Below, one piece after another: positions 1-9,896 of a stretch of DNA of 64,000 bases (within the stretch, counting starts at the first letter, position 1; every line of letters starts with the position of its first letter). Made by a program: the position numbers and the translations under genes. A model generated the notes under the pieces. That model was not told the DNA's origin. It made no database searches and worked only from the letters and a program-made list of their open reading frames with translations. The stretch comes from Dactylorhiza incarnata (lineage: Eukaryota > Streptophyta > Magnoliopsida > Asparagales > Orchidaceae), in contig JAWHQI010000004.1 in NCBI GenBank assembly GCA_033032865.1, positions 22,054,001-22,118,000 of the forward strand, written 5' to 3'.

Positions 1-1176
1 GTCGTCGTGATGCCCTTGTAGGTTCGTATGTTAACGAATGTTGGTTTTCGGGCGGGGAAAATAATGTGCGTGCTATGAGGCGTGTGATGATTAGTAATGT
101 GTGAAGGTGCAATTTGGTCTTTGTGGTCGGCTGGCTATCCCGTGAATGCCGGAATTCATGTGTGGAGAGTGTCCAGGCAAGACAAGTCCCTTCAATGTTG
201 GCGGCAAGAACATGTGAGCTGTCTGACAAGCCCGATGACATGGTGGGCCAGGCGCTGTGGGTCACAACGTGAGTTCTTGGCCTTGGGCTACGATGCCCTT
301 TGGGGGAATACCACGTGGTTGTGCTGTACGCAATGTTGGCGGCAAGAACATGTGAGCTGTCTGACAAGCCCAATGGCATGGTTGGCCAGGCGCGGTGGGT
401 CACAATGTGAGTTCTTGGCCTTGGGATACGATGCCCTTTGGGTGAAATGCCGAGTACCCCATGGTTGTGTTGTTGATGTATGATGATGTGTTAGATTCAT
501 ACGCTTTAGGGTGCCTTGGGTGAAACCAGGGTTGCATTCATATTACATTGTAGGCCCCTTTTATTACTTGCTCAACATAGAAACGTGGATGATGGTTGTG
601 ACACTCATGCCTGTTGTTTTTGTTTCTTTTCTTTATATACATGTGCATACGAAGTGCTGACTTGCAGGGTGATGTAGTTCCCCAGGGTCCGCTAGGACGG
701 CCGGGAGAAGGGGTGTTGTTACACCGTTTGTGGTCAGCCATAACTGACCCTCGTTTACCGCTCTTTGTGATTTGGATGCAGGCCAAGGATCGCAGGCCGG
801 AACCATCTCGCAGGCCAAAAAGGTCTAAAGCTTCATGAATCGTTTACTTAGCTTCCCTGCCTTTCTGTACTTGTCTTTTGTTATTTTCGGCTTGAATGCC
901 GAGGTAGCTTAGGGAAGCTAGTTTTCCCCTTCTGGGATTTCTTATGTGTGTTGAATGTTTGATGACTTGAACTCTGGTTTTGTAAGGCCTTAAGGCCGGT
1001 TTTACTCCTATGTAGTTGTGGACAATCTCTGTGTTTCTTAGTTTTATTTCCGCTGTGTTATCTGAGTTCTGAGTTGGGTAGTTATATCATCTTTTAAAAC
1101 TAAAGCTGTGGCGGTTATATGTTGTGGGTTCCCGGCCGGACCTATATTATATTGTCATTACAGGGGAGGTGTTACA
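1..1176 (+). repeat. Right end of a gypsy-like LTR
   Basis: The segment ends in GGGGAGGTGTTACA at 1163-1176, the usual right terminus of plant Ty3/gypsy LTRs, and has no convincing coding frame. A unit starting CAATGTTGGCGGCAAGAACA occurs at 193 and again at 331, a diverged tandem duplication of 138 bp. The left end lies outside the window, so the orientation of the parent element is assumed from the terminus only. Short open frames here (for example 97-483) simply run through the duplicated unit and are not called genes. Confidence 0.55.
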
Positions 1177-2030
1177 CAAATAAATAAGCGGGTAAGTAGT
1201 CCAATCACTCCATAATCAGGAGGCTTCAGTGTCATCTCCGTTCCTAGGAGGAAACTCTATTCTTTCCCTGTTCATAGGGGCCTTTTCTCCATTCATAGGA
1301 GTCTGTTTATCTTAGTTATAGTTTGGGGTTGGATTACATTTCTTGAGACTTCTTATTACTGTGTGCTTTGAGTTCACACTATAATTATCATGTTGTAATT
1401 GATTCAAAATATCGTCTCGCGATCGTGACTCGATCGCATGTTTCGATGCTTTTAACTCAGTTAATTTCTCGCCGTAATTGGCGAGTTCACCATTTATCTT
1501 TAATCGATTCACACGATTTTACTATATAACTAAGATGCCACGTCAAGGGCCCCCAAGTTTTTCCAAATAATTAAGTTCATTTTAGGGCGTTATTATGCTC
1601 GAAGAAATCTTATTTAGGCTCTTAAAATTATCAAAATAATGGATAAAAATTCCAAACTTAGATAGTATATGTAAAATGGCCTAAATTAGAGGCTATAATT
1701 TTTTTGGAATTTTCCAAAGTTATTTGGGCTTTTAATTCCTTTAATTAAAATTTGTAAAGGAATTTAAACATAGCAAAACCCAACCTAAAATTCTCAAACA
1801 ATTTCTGAATGTGACCCTCTGGGTGGGGAACATTTTTCATGTTGGAGGTTTTTGCCATAGAGGCCTAGTTTTGTCTCAGAAAAATCAAAAAGGGGAGGGG
1901 GGAATTGGGGTGCGGTTAAGGGATTTGATTGGGAGCTAGGGGAGCCAGACCGCACGCACTTCTACGGTCCCCACAGCAGATCTGCAGCTGCTCTATTGTG
2001 GGGGCACACAGTTTTAGGGGGGGGGGGGGG
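1177..2030. repeat. AT-rich non-coding stretch, probably left part of a long gypsy LTR
   Basis: No gene is visible. Wording such as 'catgttggaggtttttgccatagaggcctag' style sequence near 1840-1870 resembles the middle of the long chromovirus LTR at about 22110-22150, so this is probably diverged LTR sequence. The part before about 1550 has no recognisable features. Confidence 0.35.
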
Positions 2031-2855
2031 GGGGACGGGAAACGAGGAAACAGGGGCCGTCCGATCTCATCGTGGAGATCGGACGACCCCCGTTAAATAA
2101 CAGGCCTGCCGAAGATGGCAGTCGCTGCCACCGCCGGCGCTGCCCCCGGTCGACTCGCCCGGGGCCGGAGATCACACCGCCTGTAGTCCGGCGGCCTGGC
2201 ACCTCTGGCCACCGCCGGTTTTTAGGGGAGATGAATGTGCGGGGCGGTGGCGCGGCCTGCATGGGCCATTTAGGCCATGACCGCCCCCCCCCCCCCCCCC
2301 CCCGCGCTGGGAGGATCCTCCCCTGCCCCTGGCTGGTTCACCGGGGTTGGGGATTACCTCCACTGGTGGTCCGGCGTCCAGGCACCGTCGGGGGTGGCCG
2401 TCGTAGCGGTACAGGAAAAGACAGAGGGGGAGGGGGGGGGGGGGGTTTGCGTGTGCCGCCGGAGAAGCATTCTCCGGCGGCCCTGCCACCTCCCTTCGTC
2501 GGAGCAGAGGTCCCCGGGTGGGGACCTAATCCCCCAGCGCCACCACCGGCGCTGGGTTAAGGATTTCATGGACACGCCACCACCCGAGCCTGGACAAGGC
2601 TCGGGTGGCGCTGGTGGTGCTTCAGCGACGGGGGGGGGGGGGGGGGGGGAGCGCCCGACATGCTCCCGGGGAGTAGGGAAGGGGGAGGGGGAAGATGTCC
2701 ACCTAGAGATGGGGGCTCGGGAGGAGAGGGACCATCCGGACATGAAGGGGCGACGGTAATGGCTCGGGGAGAGGCTTCTCCGATAGGGTGGTGCTCGGGC
2801 AGGGAGGGGGAGGTGGCTGCGGAGGAGTGTTCAGCAAGGGGGGGGGGGGGGGGGG
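2019..2855. repeat. Cluster of long G/C homopolymer tracts
   Basis: Runs of 10 to 20 G (or C) occur near 2018-2034, 2283-2303, 2429-2446, 2630-2649 and 2839-2854. They are G-quadruplex candidates and slippage hotspots; exact lengths may be assembly-dependent. The homologous LTR copy has the same positions with different lengths. Confidence 0.8.
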
Positions 2856-3990
2856 TTGACCGAAGTCTTCCTATAGTGGGGCCCCTCATGTAGGTCAAGG
2901 TCGAAGGGGTCCACTAAGACTTACTGCAGTCGATTCAGAGTTCATGTGCTCCGTCTTTCATACGTTATGTCGTGGCGGTCTACAAAACCTAAAACGGACA
3001 TATTTCCCATATGACCTCAGATTGGAGTGCAACGAGTTCTGTGGTGCTCGTATTGGTCATACAAGTCTAACGGAACTGGAGAAAGTCAATTCAAAGTACG
3101 TCTGGTCACTATTCCACAATAATGTGGGTGTGATGTGCTACGACACCCAAAATGGTCGTTTTCCCTAAACAACCTCAGATCGGGGTGGAACGAATTCCGT
3201 TGCGCTCGTATCGGTCGTACAAGTCTAACAGAACTGACAGAAGTCGATTTGGAGTACGACTGGTCACTATTCCACAATAATGTGGTTGTGACGCGCTACG
3301 ACACTCAAAATGGTCATTTTCCCTAATCGACCTCGAATTGGGATGGAATGAATTCCGTTGCGCTTGTATCAGTTGTACGAGTCTAACTGAACAGACAAAA
3401 GTTGATTTGGAGTACGTCCGGTCATTATTCCACAATAATGTATGTTGTGACGCGCTACGACACTCAAAACGGTCATTTTCCCTAAACGACCTCGGATCGG
3501 GATGTAACGAATTCCATTGCGGTCGTATTGGTCGTATGAGTCTAACGGAACTAACAGAAGCCGATTTGGAGTACGTCTGGTCACTATTCCACAATAATGT
3601 GTTTGTGACGCGCTACGACACTCAAAATGGTCGTTTTCCTTAAACAACCTCCGATCGGGATGGAACGAATTTTGTTGCGCTCGTATTGGTCGTACAAGTC
3701 TAACGGAACTGACAGAAGACAATTTGGAGTACGTCTGGTCACTATTCCACAATAATGTGGTTGTGACACGCTACGACACTCAAAACAGTCATTTTCCCTA
3801 AACGACCTTGGATCGAGGTGGAACAAATTCCGTTGCGCTCGTATTGGTCCTACGAGTCTAACGGAACTGACATAAGTTGATTTGGAGTTTCCTAGCACAA
3901 TATCCCCTATTCGCGTAACTTTTTGTCTTTTGTGGTTACTTTTATTGGGTCCACTAGGATCTAGGGATACAATAAAAGTTGGGATGTTAC
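2031..3990. repeat. Gypsy-type LTR A1 (GC-rich part, tandem repeats and right end)
   Basis: From about 2062 this matches 4846-5212 joined to 16285-18124, i.e. a second copy of the same LTR interrupted by element 1. It has G/C homopolymer runs, a 158-bp tandem array, and ends GGGATGTTAC at 3981-3990, where the expected terminal A is lost. Proline- and glycine-rich open frames here are by-products of G/C runs. Confidence 0.6.
2940..3890. repeat. 158-bp tandem repeat array, about six units (copy 1)
   Basis: The anchor GTACGTCTGGTCACTATTCC or a close variant recurs at 3097, 3254, 3412, 3571 and 3729, spacings of 157-159 bp. Each unit also carries a GAACGAATTCCGTTGCGCTC-like segment and a TCTAACGGAACTGACAGAAG-like segment. 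The array sits in the right third of LTR A1 and is repeated in LTR A2 at 17078-18030. Confidence 0.9.
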
Positions 3991-4665
3991 TGAGGCTTCT
4001 AACCGCGACATCTTAGCCACGCTCACCAGGGTGACCAGGGAGGAGGAGGTATAAGAAGAGAAGACCCCTAAGAGAAGGAAGAAAGAAGAGCCCAGGAGGG
4101 CGAAGAAGAGGAAACCAGAGGAGAGGCGAAGAGAAGGAAGGAAGAGGGAGGACCCCAGCAAGGAAAATTAAAGAAGAAATGATGAGAGTAGACTCATCGT
4201 GGCTCCGGAGCGTCGGGAATATGAAAGGTGCTACCAGGTTCCCATTAACTGGCCGCCTTGGAGGCCAGCAGGACTGTTTCAGCGTCAGGGTCAGGGAAGG
4301 AGATCCCCGAGGTGAAGGGATTTCAACCAGCTGGAGAGGCGTCAAGGAAGAGGAAGGGAGGAAGCGATGGTGGTTGCCCGGCACGGCAACCGGCAAGGTC
4401 GGAAGAATCGGTAGAGGAGGCCGCAGGTGGAGGATATCCCCTTCTATTTTGACCTGCATCTGGTGTAGGGGCACGGGTCGATGGATTGCCCATATTTTTG
4501 GGAAGCCAGGAGGAGGTTGGCTGCAGGAGAAGCATGAGGAGAGAAGCAGAGGATAGAAACCCCCCGTCGAGCCATTGGCAGTGCAAGCCGTCGCTCAAAG
4601 GAGGAATGAAGATCAGGTCGACCATGGAGGTCGAGGAGACGTCGCCCAGGGAGGCTGAGGAGGAG
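3991..4665 (+). other. Non-pol internal module between two LTRs (copy 1)
   Basis: This ~675-bp segment lies between the right end of one LTR (..GGGATGTTAC) and the left end of the next (TGTAAGACCCC, 4666). It matches 18125-18797. On the plus strand a purine-rich reading would encode a highly charged Glu/Arg/Lys stretch (REEE..., RRKKEEPRR) followed by a less biased region, but it is broken by stops and I do not recognise the protein. It may be the internal region of a small non-autonomous element or a captured fragment. No PBS or polypurine tract is evident. Confidence 0.5.
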
Positions 4666-5212
4666 TGTAAGACCCCATTTTTTTCTCAAAAACCTGGGTC
4701 TTATGACCAGAACTGCCGCTTTGCGGTGACACCCTTGCTCTGGAAGGTCTCCACTACAAAACGCCGATCCTACCGGCCATATCGATCACAGTAGAAGAAA
4801 GAATATGATTGATTAATTAGAAATCAAGTCCACATCACATCTCATCGTGGAGATCAGACGACCCCCGTTAAATAACAGGGCTGCCGAAGATGGCGGTCGC
4901 TGCCACTGTCGGGCAGCGGTCCGCAGGCGTCGGCACAGCCCCCAATCGACTCGCTGGGGGCCGACGATCATGCCTGCTATGGTCTGGCGGCCTGGCGCCG
5001 CAGACCACCACCAATTTTTAGGGGAGAAGAGGGGGCTGGGCGGTGGCGCGGCCTGCATGGGCCATCAAGGCCATGGTCGCGCCACCCCCCCGCTGGGATA
5101 GCCCCCACTGCTGGGAGGGCCCTCCCCTGTCCCTGGCAAGTTCACCGAGGTTGGGGCTTTCCTCCGGTGGTGGTCCGGCGTCCAGCCGCCGCCGGCCGCC
5201 GCAGGGGGTGGC
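4666..5212. repeat. Gypsy-type LTR A2, left part
   Basis: Starts TGTAAGACCCCATTTTTTTC and follows the start of the chromovirus LTRs at 18798 and 29656 for about 180 bp (to CACATCACAT, 4845). It then switches to the GC-rich LTR A sequence (CTCATCGTGGAGATC...). Element 1 interrupts it after 5212; it resumes at 16285 and ends at 18124. The switch suggests a large internal deletion or recombination between LTR subtypes. Confidence 0.65.
5208..5212. other. Target-site duplication of element 1 (left), GTGGC
   Basis: GTGGC directly precedes TGTTGGATCG; the same 5 bases follow the other LTR at 16285-16289. The uninterrupted relative reads GGGGGTGGCCGTCGTAGCGG at about 2391, confirming the pre-insertion site. 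Confidence 0.92.
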
Positions 5213-6010
5213 TGTTGGATCGTATAGCGCCCTTAGAGGGGGGGGGGGGGGTGAATAAGGGTGTGTCTTAAAAATTAATTTTTACTTAGTAATTTTTTTT
5301 AGGGAGATTTTACTTTACTAAAGAAAAAATTACTTCTAAATACTTTCAAAAACAATGCAATTTTGGTATTAAACCAAAACACAAATTTTCTAAGATAAAG
5401 ATTATGCCACCAAATATGTGATTAAAGAAAAAGACTTAATTATATTAATCATGAAATTTGAGTACAATAAAAATGATCTTAACGATGCTTAAGATCAAGG
5501 CACAATTATATTCAAAATTTTTTTTACAATTTTGGTTTACCAATCCTTCTCCCAAGGATCGGAAGGCTATCGCTTGTCTCTCCCAAGACCAAGCCCAAGC
5601 CTATCCTCTAGATCTTCCCAAGATCTAGACGTAGCACACAAGGCCACGATTTCCCACCAAGCCACGCAAGGACTTGGACGCTCCGCACAAGGAAGCGATT
5701 TTCCCCTAAGCCGCGCAAGAACTTAGACGCCGCACGCAAGACGACGATTTCTCTACCAATACTAAATGAAAAGTATGTGAATGAAAATACAATATGAAAA
5801 GAACAACTCCCTAGAAAATCAGATCTCTGGAAGGATTGTTGAAGCCTCGAGATGATTGATGATGTAGAAGCGCGCCCGATCTCGTCTTCAATCTTCAATC
5901 CTTCTTTGCTCAAATGGGAGTTGAGGAGGTTCTAGAGCTCTCGGGTTCGTATGCACTCAGGAAGGGACTGGAATTCTCAAAAGCTTGGAATGCACGAACC
6001 AAAGGAACCA

Positions 6011-6066
6011 ATTTATAGAAATTCACTGTCGCCTGGGCGACAGTGACTGTCGGAATTTTCCGACAG
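6011..6066 (-). promoter_or_regulatory. LTR promoter module of element 1: two palindromes plus TATA box
   Basis: Read on the minus strand: CTGTCGGAAAATTCCGACAG (6066-6047), 3 nt, CTGTCGCCCAGGCGACAG (6043-6026), 8 nt, then TATAAAT (6017-6011). Both palindromes are perfect with 2-nt centres. The other LTR has the same module at 15793-15848. The same arrangement, with a 7-nt gap to TATA, occurs at the antisense gene promoter (7809-7865). TATA function is inferred from sequence only. Confidence 0.7.
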
Positions 6067-6360
6067 CGCTAAACTGCCGCTGGAGTGCTGTCGTGGGTGG
6101 AGTCGTGGGCAGTTGCTATAACCGTCGAGCTGTCGCCTGGGAGACATCGATGTCGGATTTCCGACAGTGCAAAACTGCCGGTCGTGGGTGGAGACGTGGG
6201 CAGTTGTTGTAACCGCCGAGCTGTCGCCTGGGCGACATCGCTGTCGGATTTCCGACAGCACAAAACTGCCTTTCGTCGATCTGCCGTGGAGGGAAGTAGT
6301 TGTAACTTCTCTGCTGTCGCCTGGGCGACAGTGGCTGTCGGAATTTTCCGACAGTGAAAT
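6067..6360. repeat. Further copies of the GTCGCC/GTCGGAA palindrome pair in LTR
   Basis: Three further pairs lie near 6130-6168, 6220-6261 and 6316-6354, for example CTGTCGCCTGGGCGACAG followed by CTGTCGGAATTTTCCGACAG at the last. Some carry CpG-to-TpG or other changes (GGGAGACATC). They are separated by a diverged spacer (AAACTGCCG..GTCGTGGG..TTGTAACC) of roughly 60 bp. The same series is present in the other LTR. Confidence 0.88.
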
Positions 6361-6502
6361 TTTCCCACATTCAATTTTAGCTCCCGCAGAAATGTGAACA
6401 TCTCATACCTGTTATCTGCACACCATTGATAAAAATAGAATCAAATACAAACGGGACTTTGTTATTATCAAACCGGAGGAGTGCGTAACGCATGCTCCAA
6501 CA

Positions 6503-6795
6503 ATCTCCCCCTTTTGATAATAACAAATCCGTATAAAAAGAAATCATGTCTATTTAGATTGTTGATTTTAACCTTTGGTGTGTGCACAAAATTAACATGA
6601 TATATATTTCTTGAAAATAATGATCTACCTTTAGATGAAAGCTCCCCCTAAATGAAAGCTCCCCCTACATATATGCTCCCCCTAAATATATGCTCCCCCT
6701 AAATATATGATGTATTGTGTAGGTGGAATATTTAGGTGTAATAGATTTGTGATTGTTCTTTTTATACTTTTAATTCTCCCCCTTTTGATATTAGC
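6503..6795 (-). other. Multiple polypurine tracts of element 1
   Basis: Read on the minus strand, the PPT next to the 3' LTR is TATCAAAAGGGGGAGAT (ending 6503). Upstream, AGGGGGAGC recurs four times with A/T-rich spacers between about 6647 and 6700, and AAAAGGGGGAG recurs near 6775. Tandem PPT-like tracts are a known trait of SIRE-like elements; here they would offer several plus-strand priming sites. Confidence 0.75.
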
Positions 6796-7808
6796 AAAAG
6801 TTAATATTAGATAAAAGAGTAGTTCTTGATGGAATGGACATAGGATATAGAAAGAAAGAGTAAGCGGAAGCACTTTAGGTGAAATAATAGGAATATGCCA
6901 TAGTATGAATAAACTCATGAAGTGACGGTATAGCCATATGAAGTAATGAAAGAAAATAACTTAAACATGAGTAAGATCATTTGAAAGTATCATAGAAAGA
7001 CACAATAGTGTATAGAATTATGGAATATTTTCGGTCCAATTCTCATGAGATGAATATTTATTTAACATAATGATGTGTACATGTGATACTTAGATCAAAC
7101 ATATGAAGCTATTTAATTTACATGATCATTGAAATGTAGAACATAATAAAAGCACATAAAGGCAACTTTGACTTTGAAGATATAGCACAAGATGAATAGA
7201 AAACCATGTTTCTTTTGCACAAGACACTTTACAATTCTGTCCAAGGTGCTTAACCTCACAATGCTCATTAAGACTTATCAGGAGGGTAAGTAGTGCTTGG
7301 TGGAGTATCCTTGTCTTTATTTTAATTTTTTTATCACAGATGTTGTGATATCTTAATTTTGATATATTGATATATTTTTTTTTAAATGACCAAGGATCTC
7401 CGAATTCACTTGAATCGCAAAAGATGGTGTATATTTTGTTGTGCTAACAAATCAAGGGTGAAAGTTGTATTTAAGAAGTGCTATTTTATTATGTTAAAGC
7501 AAATATGATCCATGTATATATTAAAGAAGTACACATATGTATTGATCAAAAGAAGTGAACGTGATAGTTCATTATGATAGATAAACAATTTCTCATACTT
7601 AGAGGCATGCGAAAACAATTTCCAATGGTCTAAACAACTAAGTAGAAGTGTCAATACGATGATAGCTTGGAAATGAAATCATATAAACATGTAAGTCATT
7701 TTTTTAAATAAATAGCACATGGTTTGTCATCAAGTCATGAGGTGAAGCATTAATAATGACATATAACTTTTGTGGGGACCCAACATTGATTTTTTAGTAC
7801 ATTTGGAG
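6796..7808. other. AT-rich spacer between PPT region and antisense gene
   Basis: About 1 kb, strongly A/T-rich, no ORF of note on either strand and no repeat that I can see. It would contain the 3' ends of both the sense transcript and regulatory sequence for the antisense gene. Confidence 0.5.
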
Positions 7809-7865
7809 CTGTCGGAAAATTCCGACACCCACTGTCGCCTGGGCGACAGCCAAAAGTATAAATAG
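7809..7865 (+). promoter_or_regulatory. Promoter of the antisense gene of element 1
   Basis: Plus strand: CTGTCGGAAAATTCCGACA (7809-7827), 4 nt, CTGTCGCCTGGGCGACAG (7832-7849), 7 nt, TATAAATAG (7857-7865). This reproduces the LTR promoter module in content, order and spacing, although it points the opposite way. Transcription would start around 7890. Confidence 0.72.
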
Positions 7866-7960
7866 GGCATCAGACCGAGTCAAACCCTATTGTGCTTCAT
7901 TTTTCTGGACTGTTGAGAGAGAGAGGGCTGTCGGAAATCGGCGACATCTCAAGATCTAAG

Positions 7961-8485
7961 GTATGGGAGTTTGCTTTTTATGGTTTTGACTCCAATGTTT
8001 TTGTTGGATTTTTGATTTTGAAAGTAAAGAAGAAGGAAAATGTAGTTTTCATGTTGATTTTTGATGAATGGTGTAGGTTTTTGAAGTTTAGTTTTTTTTA
8101 TTTAAAAAAAATGTAGATCTAGTTTAAAAACAAGTAGATCTTGTTGGATATTTGTGAAAATTTTTGATTTTGTGATTTTTGGGATGAAGGGCTCCATTTG
8201 TTCATTCTCTAAAGGGTTTTGGTAGATCTAGATTAGTGTATAGGGTTGAAGATGATGAATAGTAAAGAATTTGTAGAATATGTTGATTTGAAAAACATAA
8301 ATTTTTTTTTAAAAACGTGATGTTGAAATAACATTGATTTTGAGTAGATCTGGAAGGATATGTAAAAAATTTTGAGAGAAATCACTTGGTGAGCTGTCGG
8401 AAAATTCCGACACCCACTGTCGCCTGGGCGACAGTGTTCCAGTGCACAACACATGTTTGATCTAATTTTTTTTTGTTATTTGCAG
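7961..8485 (+). other. Predicted 5'-UTR intron of the antisense gene
   Basis: Donor AAG|GTATGG at 7960/7961 and acceptor TTGTTATTTGCAG at 8485, 525 bp, T-rich throughout as in plant introns. The acceptor is 1 nt upstream of ATGGCTTCC. A second copy of the palindrome pair (8394-8412 and 8417-8434) lies inside it. No transcript evidence is available. Confidence 0.6.
8394..8434. repeat. Palindrome pair, copy in antisense-gene intron
   Basis: CTGTCGGAAAATTCCGACA followed 4 nt later by CTGTCGCCTGGGCGACAG, identical in order and spacing to the promoter copy at 7809-7849. Confidence 0.92.
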
Positions 8486-8486
8486 A

Positions 8487-9603
8487 ATGGCTTCCAGTTC
8501 CAAAGCTCGAAAGAGTACTTCGGAAGATGCACGTAGTTCATATCAAGTTTTTCCTGGGGTGGAGTAGGCTATTGTTGGAATAGCGAAGTATGTGGAATTT
8601 GAGTCGCCAAAGCACGATCATATCTATGATCGGCTTGCGAACGCAGGTATAAATTCAATAATCACACCAGAGGGGTTTTCTTCCTTTTTCATTCGTGAAT
8701 TTTATAACCATTTGGAAGACCCAAATTTCACTGAATTGGATGGAGGAGTGAGATCAAGGATCCAAGGTCAATATGTGGAAATAACACATGTTGATCTACG
8801 AGAGGAATTTGGACTAGTGATGAGTGAGAATATGCCTGATATAGTGGAGAATTATCGAAAGGATAGAGATTGGACCCTTGTAAACATGAGTTTACATGGG
8901 AATCAAAAAAAAGACTCTTACCACTGAAGTTACGTCACTTACTCCGGATGCGTTCTTAGTCCAAGATATATTAAGGAATTCAGTGATGTTGAAGAGTGGA
9001 GACACAAGAAGTATTACGGCTCAGTTGACCCTCTTTACATACTATATTATGGAGGATGAGCTTTTTGATGTGGCTGACTTCATACTCTCTCAGATTAGGT
9101 ATGCGTATAGATTAAAGCATCCAAGATGGGTGAAGGTTCATACGCTGCCACTGGGGGTGGTAATACATCGTGTACTCTATAAGAAGTATGGATGGATAGT
9201 GCAAGGTGCTTATTTGGATGATTGTTATCCGGAAATATATTATACGGGTTCAATGAAGGTGAAGAAGCCGCAGAGAAAAGCTCATCCGGGGATTGAGATT
9301 AGAGAGCCGACCATTTCTAGGGCAGGATCACTACGAGAGTCCATTGATGATTTGCGTGATTCATTAGAGGATCACAAGAGGGAAGTGAAGAAGGACCGTA
9401 GTCGAATGCAGAAATTTATGAAGTTTCTCGTCAAGGGTCTGAAGTTAAAGCCAACTCCGGAGGAAGAGGCCAAATGGCAAGTTCCGGACGAAGAACCGCC
9501 ACGCGAATCGGTGAGGCGGACTCGCCGTGGTAAAGCCGTGAGACGAGGACCTCCAGAAGATTGTCCAGAGAGCAGCGGGGCTGGTTATGAAGATTCAGAG
9601 TAG
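8487..9603 (+). pseudogene. Antisense accessory gene of element 1 (putative plant transposon-protein family), degraded
   Basis: Runs opposite to gag-pol, between pol and the 3' LTR. I place the start at ATG 8487, one base after a splice acceptor. The reading is broken by TAG at 8565-8567 and by a frameshift in the A-run near 8906-8913, after which it continues to TAG at 9601-9603; length would be about 371 residues. The N-terminus is small and Ser/Lys-rich. The middle has FFIREFYNHLED and VEITHVDLREEFGL, which resembles the Pfam 'putative plant transposon protein' family (PF20167) from memory. Then come a mostly helical segment with DILRNSVMLKSG and a basic C-terminal patch (RRTRRGKAVRRG) that could be a nuclear localisation signal. 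It appears distantly related to the extra ORFs at 37981 and 46692. Function unknown; DNA binding is an inference. Confidence 0.65.
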
Positions 9604-9628
9604 TTTTATGTTGCTGCTGCTGCTGGGC

Positions 9629-9670
9629 GATGTCGGAAATTTCCGACATCCACTGTCGCCTGGGCGACAG
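9629..9670. repeat. Palindrome pair downstream of the antisense gene
   Basis: A 22-nt perfect palindrome with core GTCGGAAATTTCCGAC (9629-9650) followed 2 nt later by CTGTCGCCTGGGCGACAG (9653-9670). It sits just after the antisense stop codon, so the gene is bracketed by three copies of the pair. Confidence 0.92.
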
Positions 9671-9896
9671 TGAACTTCTTTAGATTTCTGCTTTTGTTTA
9701 ATGAACTTGATCCTTAAGTTGTTTCTACTGTTTTTATTTGAACAATATTGATGTAATATCAATGATGTTGAATTTTTGTTAAGTCTTTTGAAATTTTATG
9801 TTTTGATTTTTAAGATTTTAGCTTTTTCTTTGTACATTGTTTATGTTTTGTGATAATAATTTTTTTTAATTTTATAGGCTTTAAATAGTGATATAT

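Larger units (their letters stand above)
5213..6502 (-). repeat. 3' LTR of element 1
   Basis: Plus-strand start TGTTGGATCGTATAGCGCCC, end CGCATGCTCCAACA, followed by the polypurine tract complement ATCTCCCCCTTTTGATA. On the minus strand the promoter region has palindromic motifs (6026-6360) upstream of a TATA box (6017-6011). Open frames at 5532-5913 are transcribed-leader sequence, identical in the other LTR, and are not genes. Confidence 0.93.

Noticed and set aside
2072..2898. Overlapping Pro-, Gly- and Arg-rich open frames on both strands
   Set aside because: They are produced by G/C homopolymer runs in LTR A, differ completely between the two LTR copies in length, and have no conserved motif.
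3086..3898. Repeated frames with 'SLFHNN' and 'CRSASQPHYCGIV' pattern
   Set aside because: They simply translate the 158-bp tandem unit on both strands; nucleotide period, not codon pattern, is conserved.
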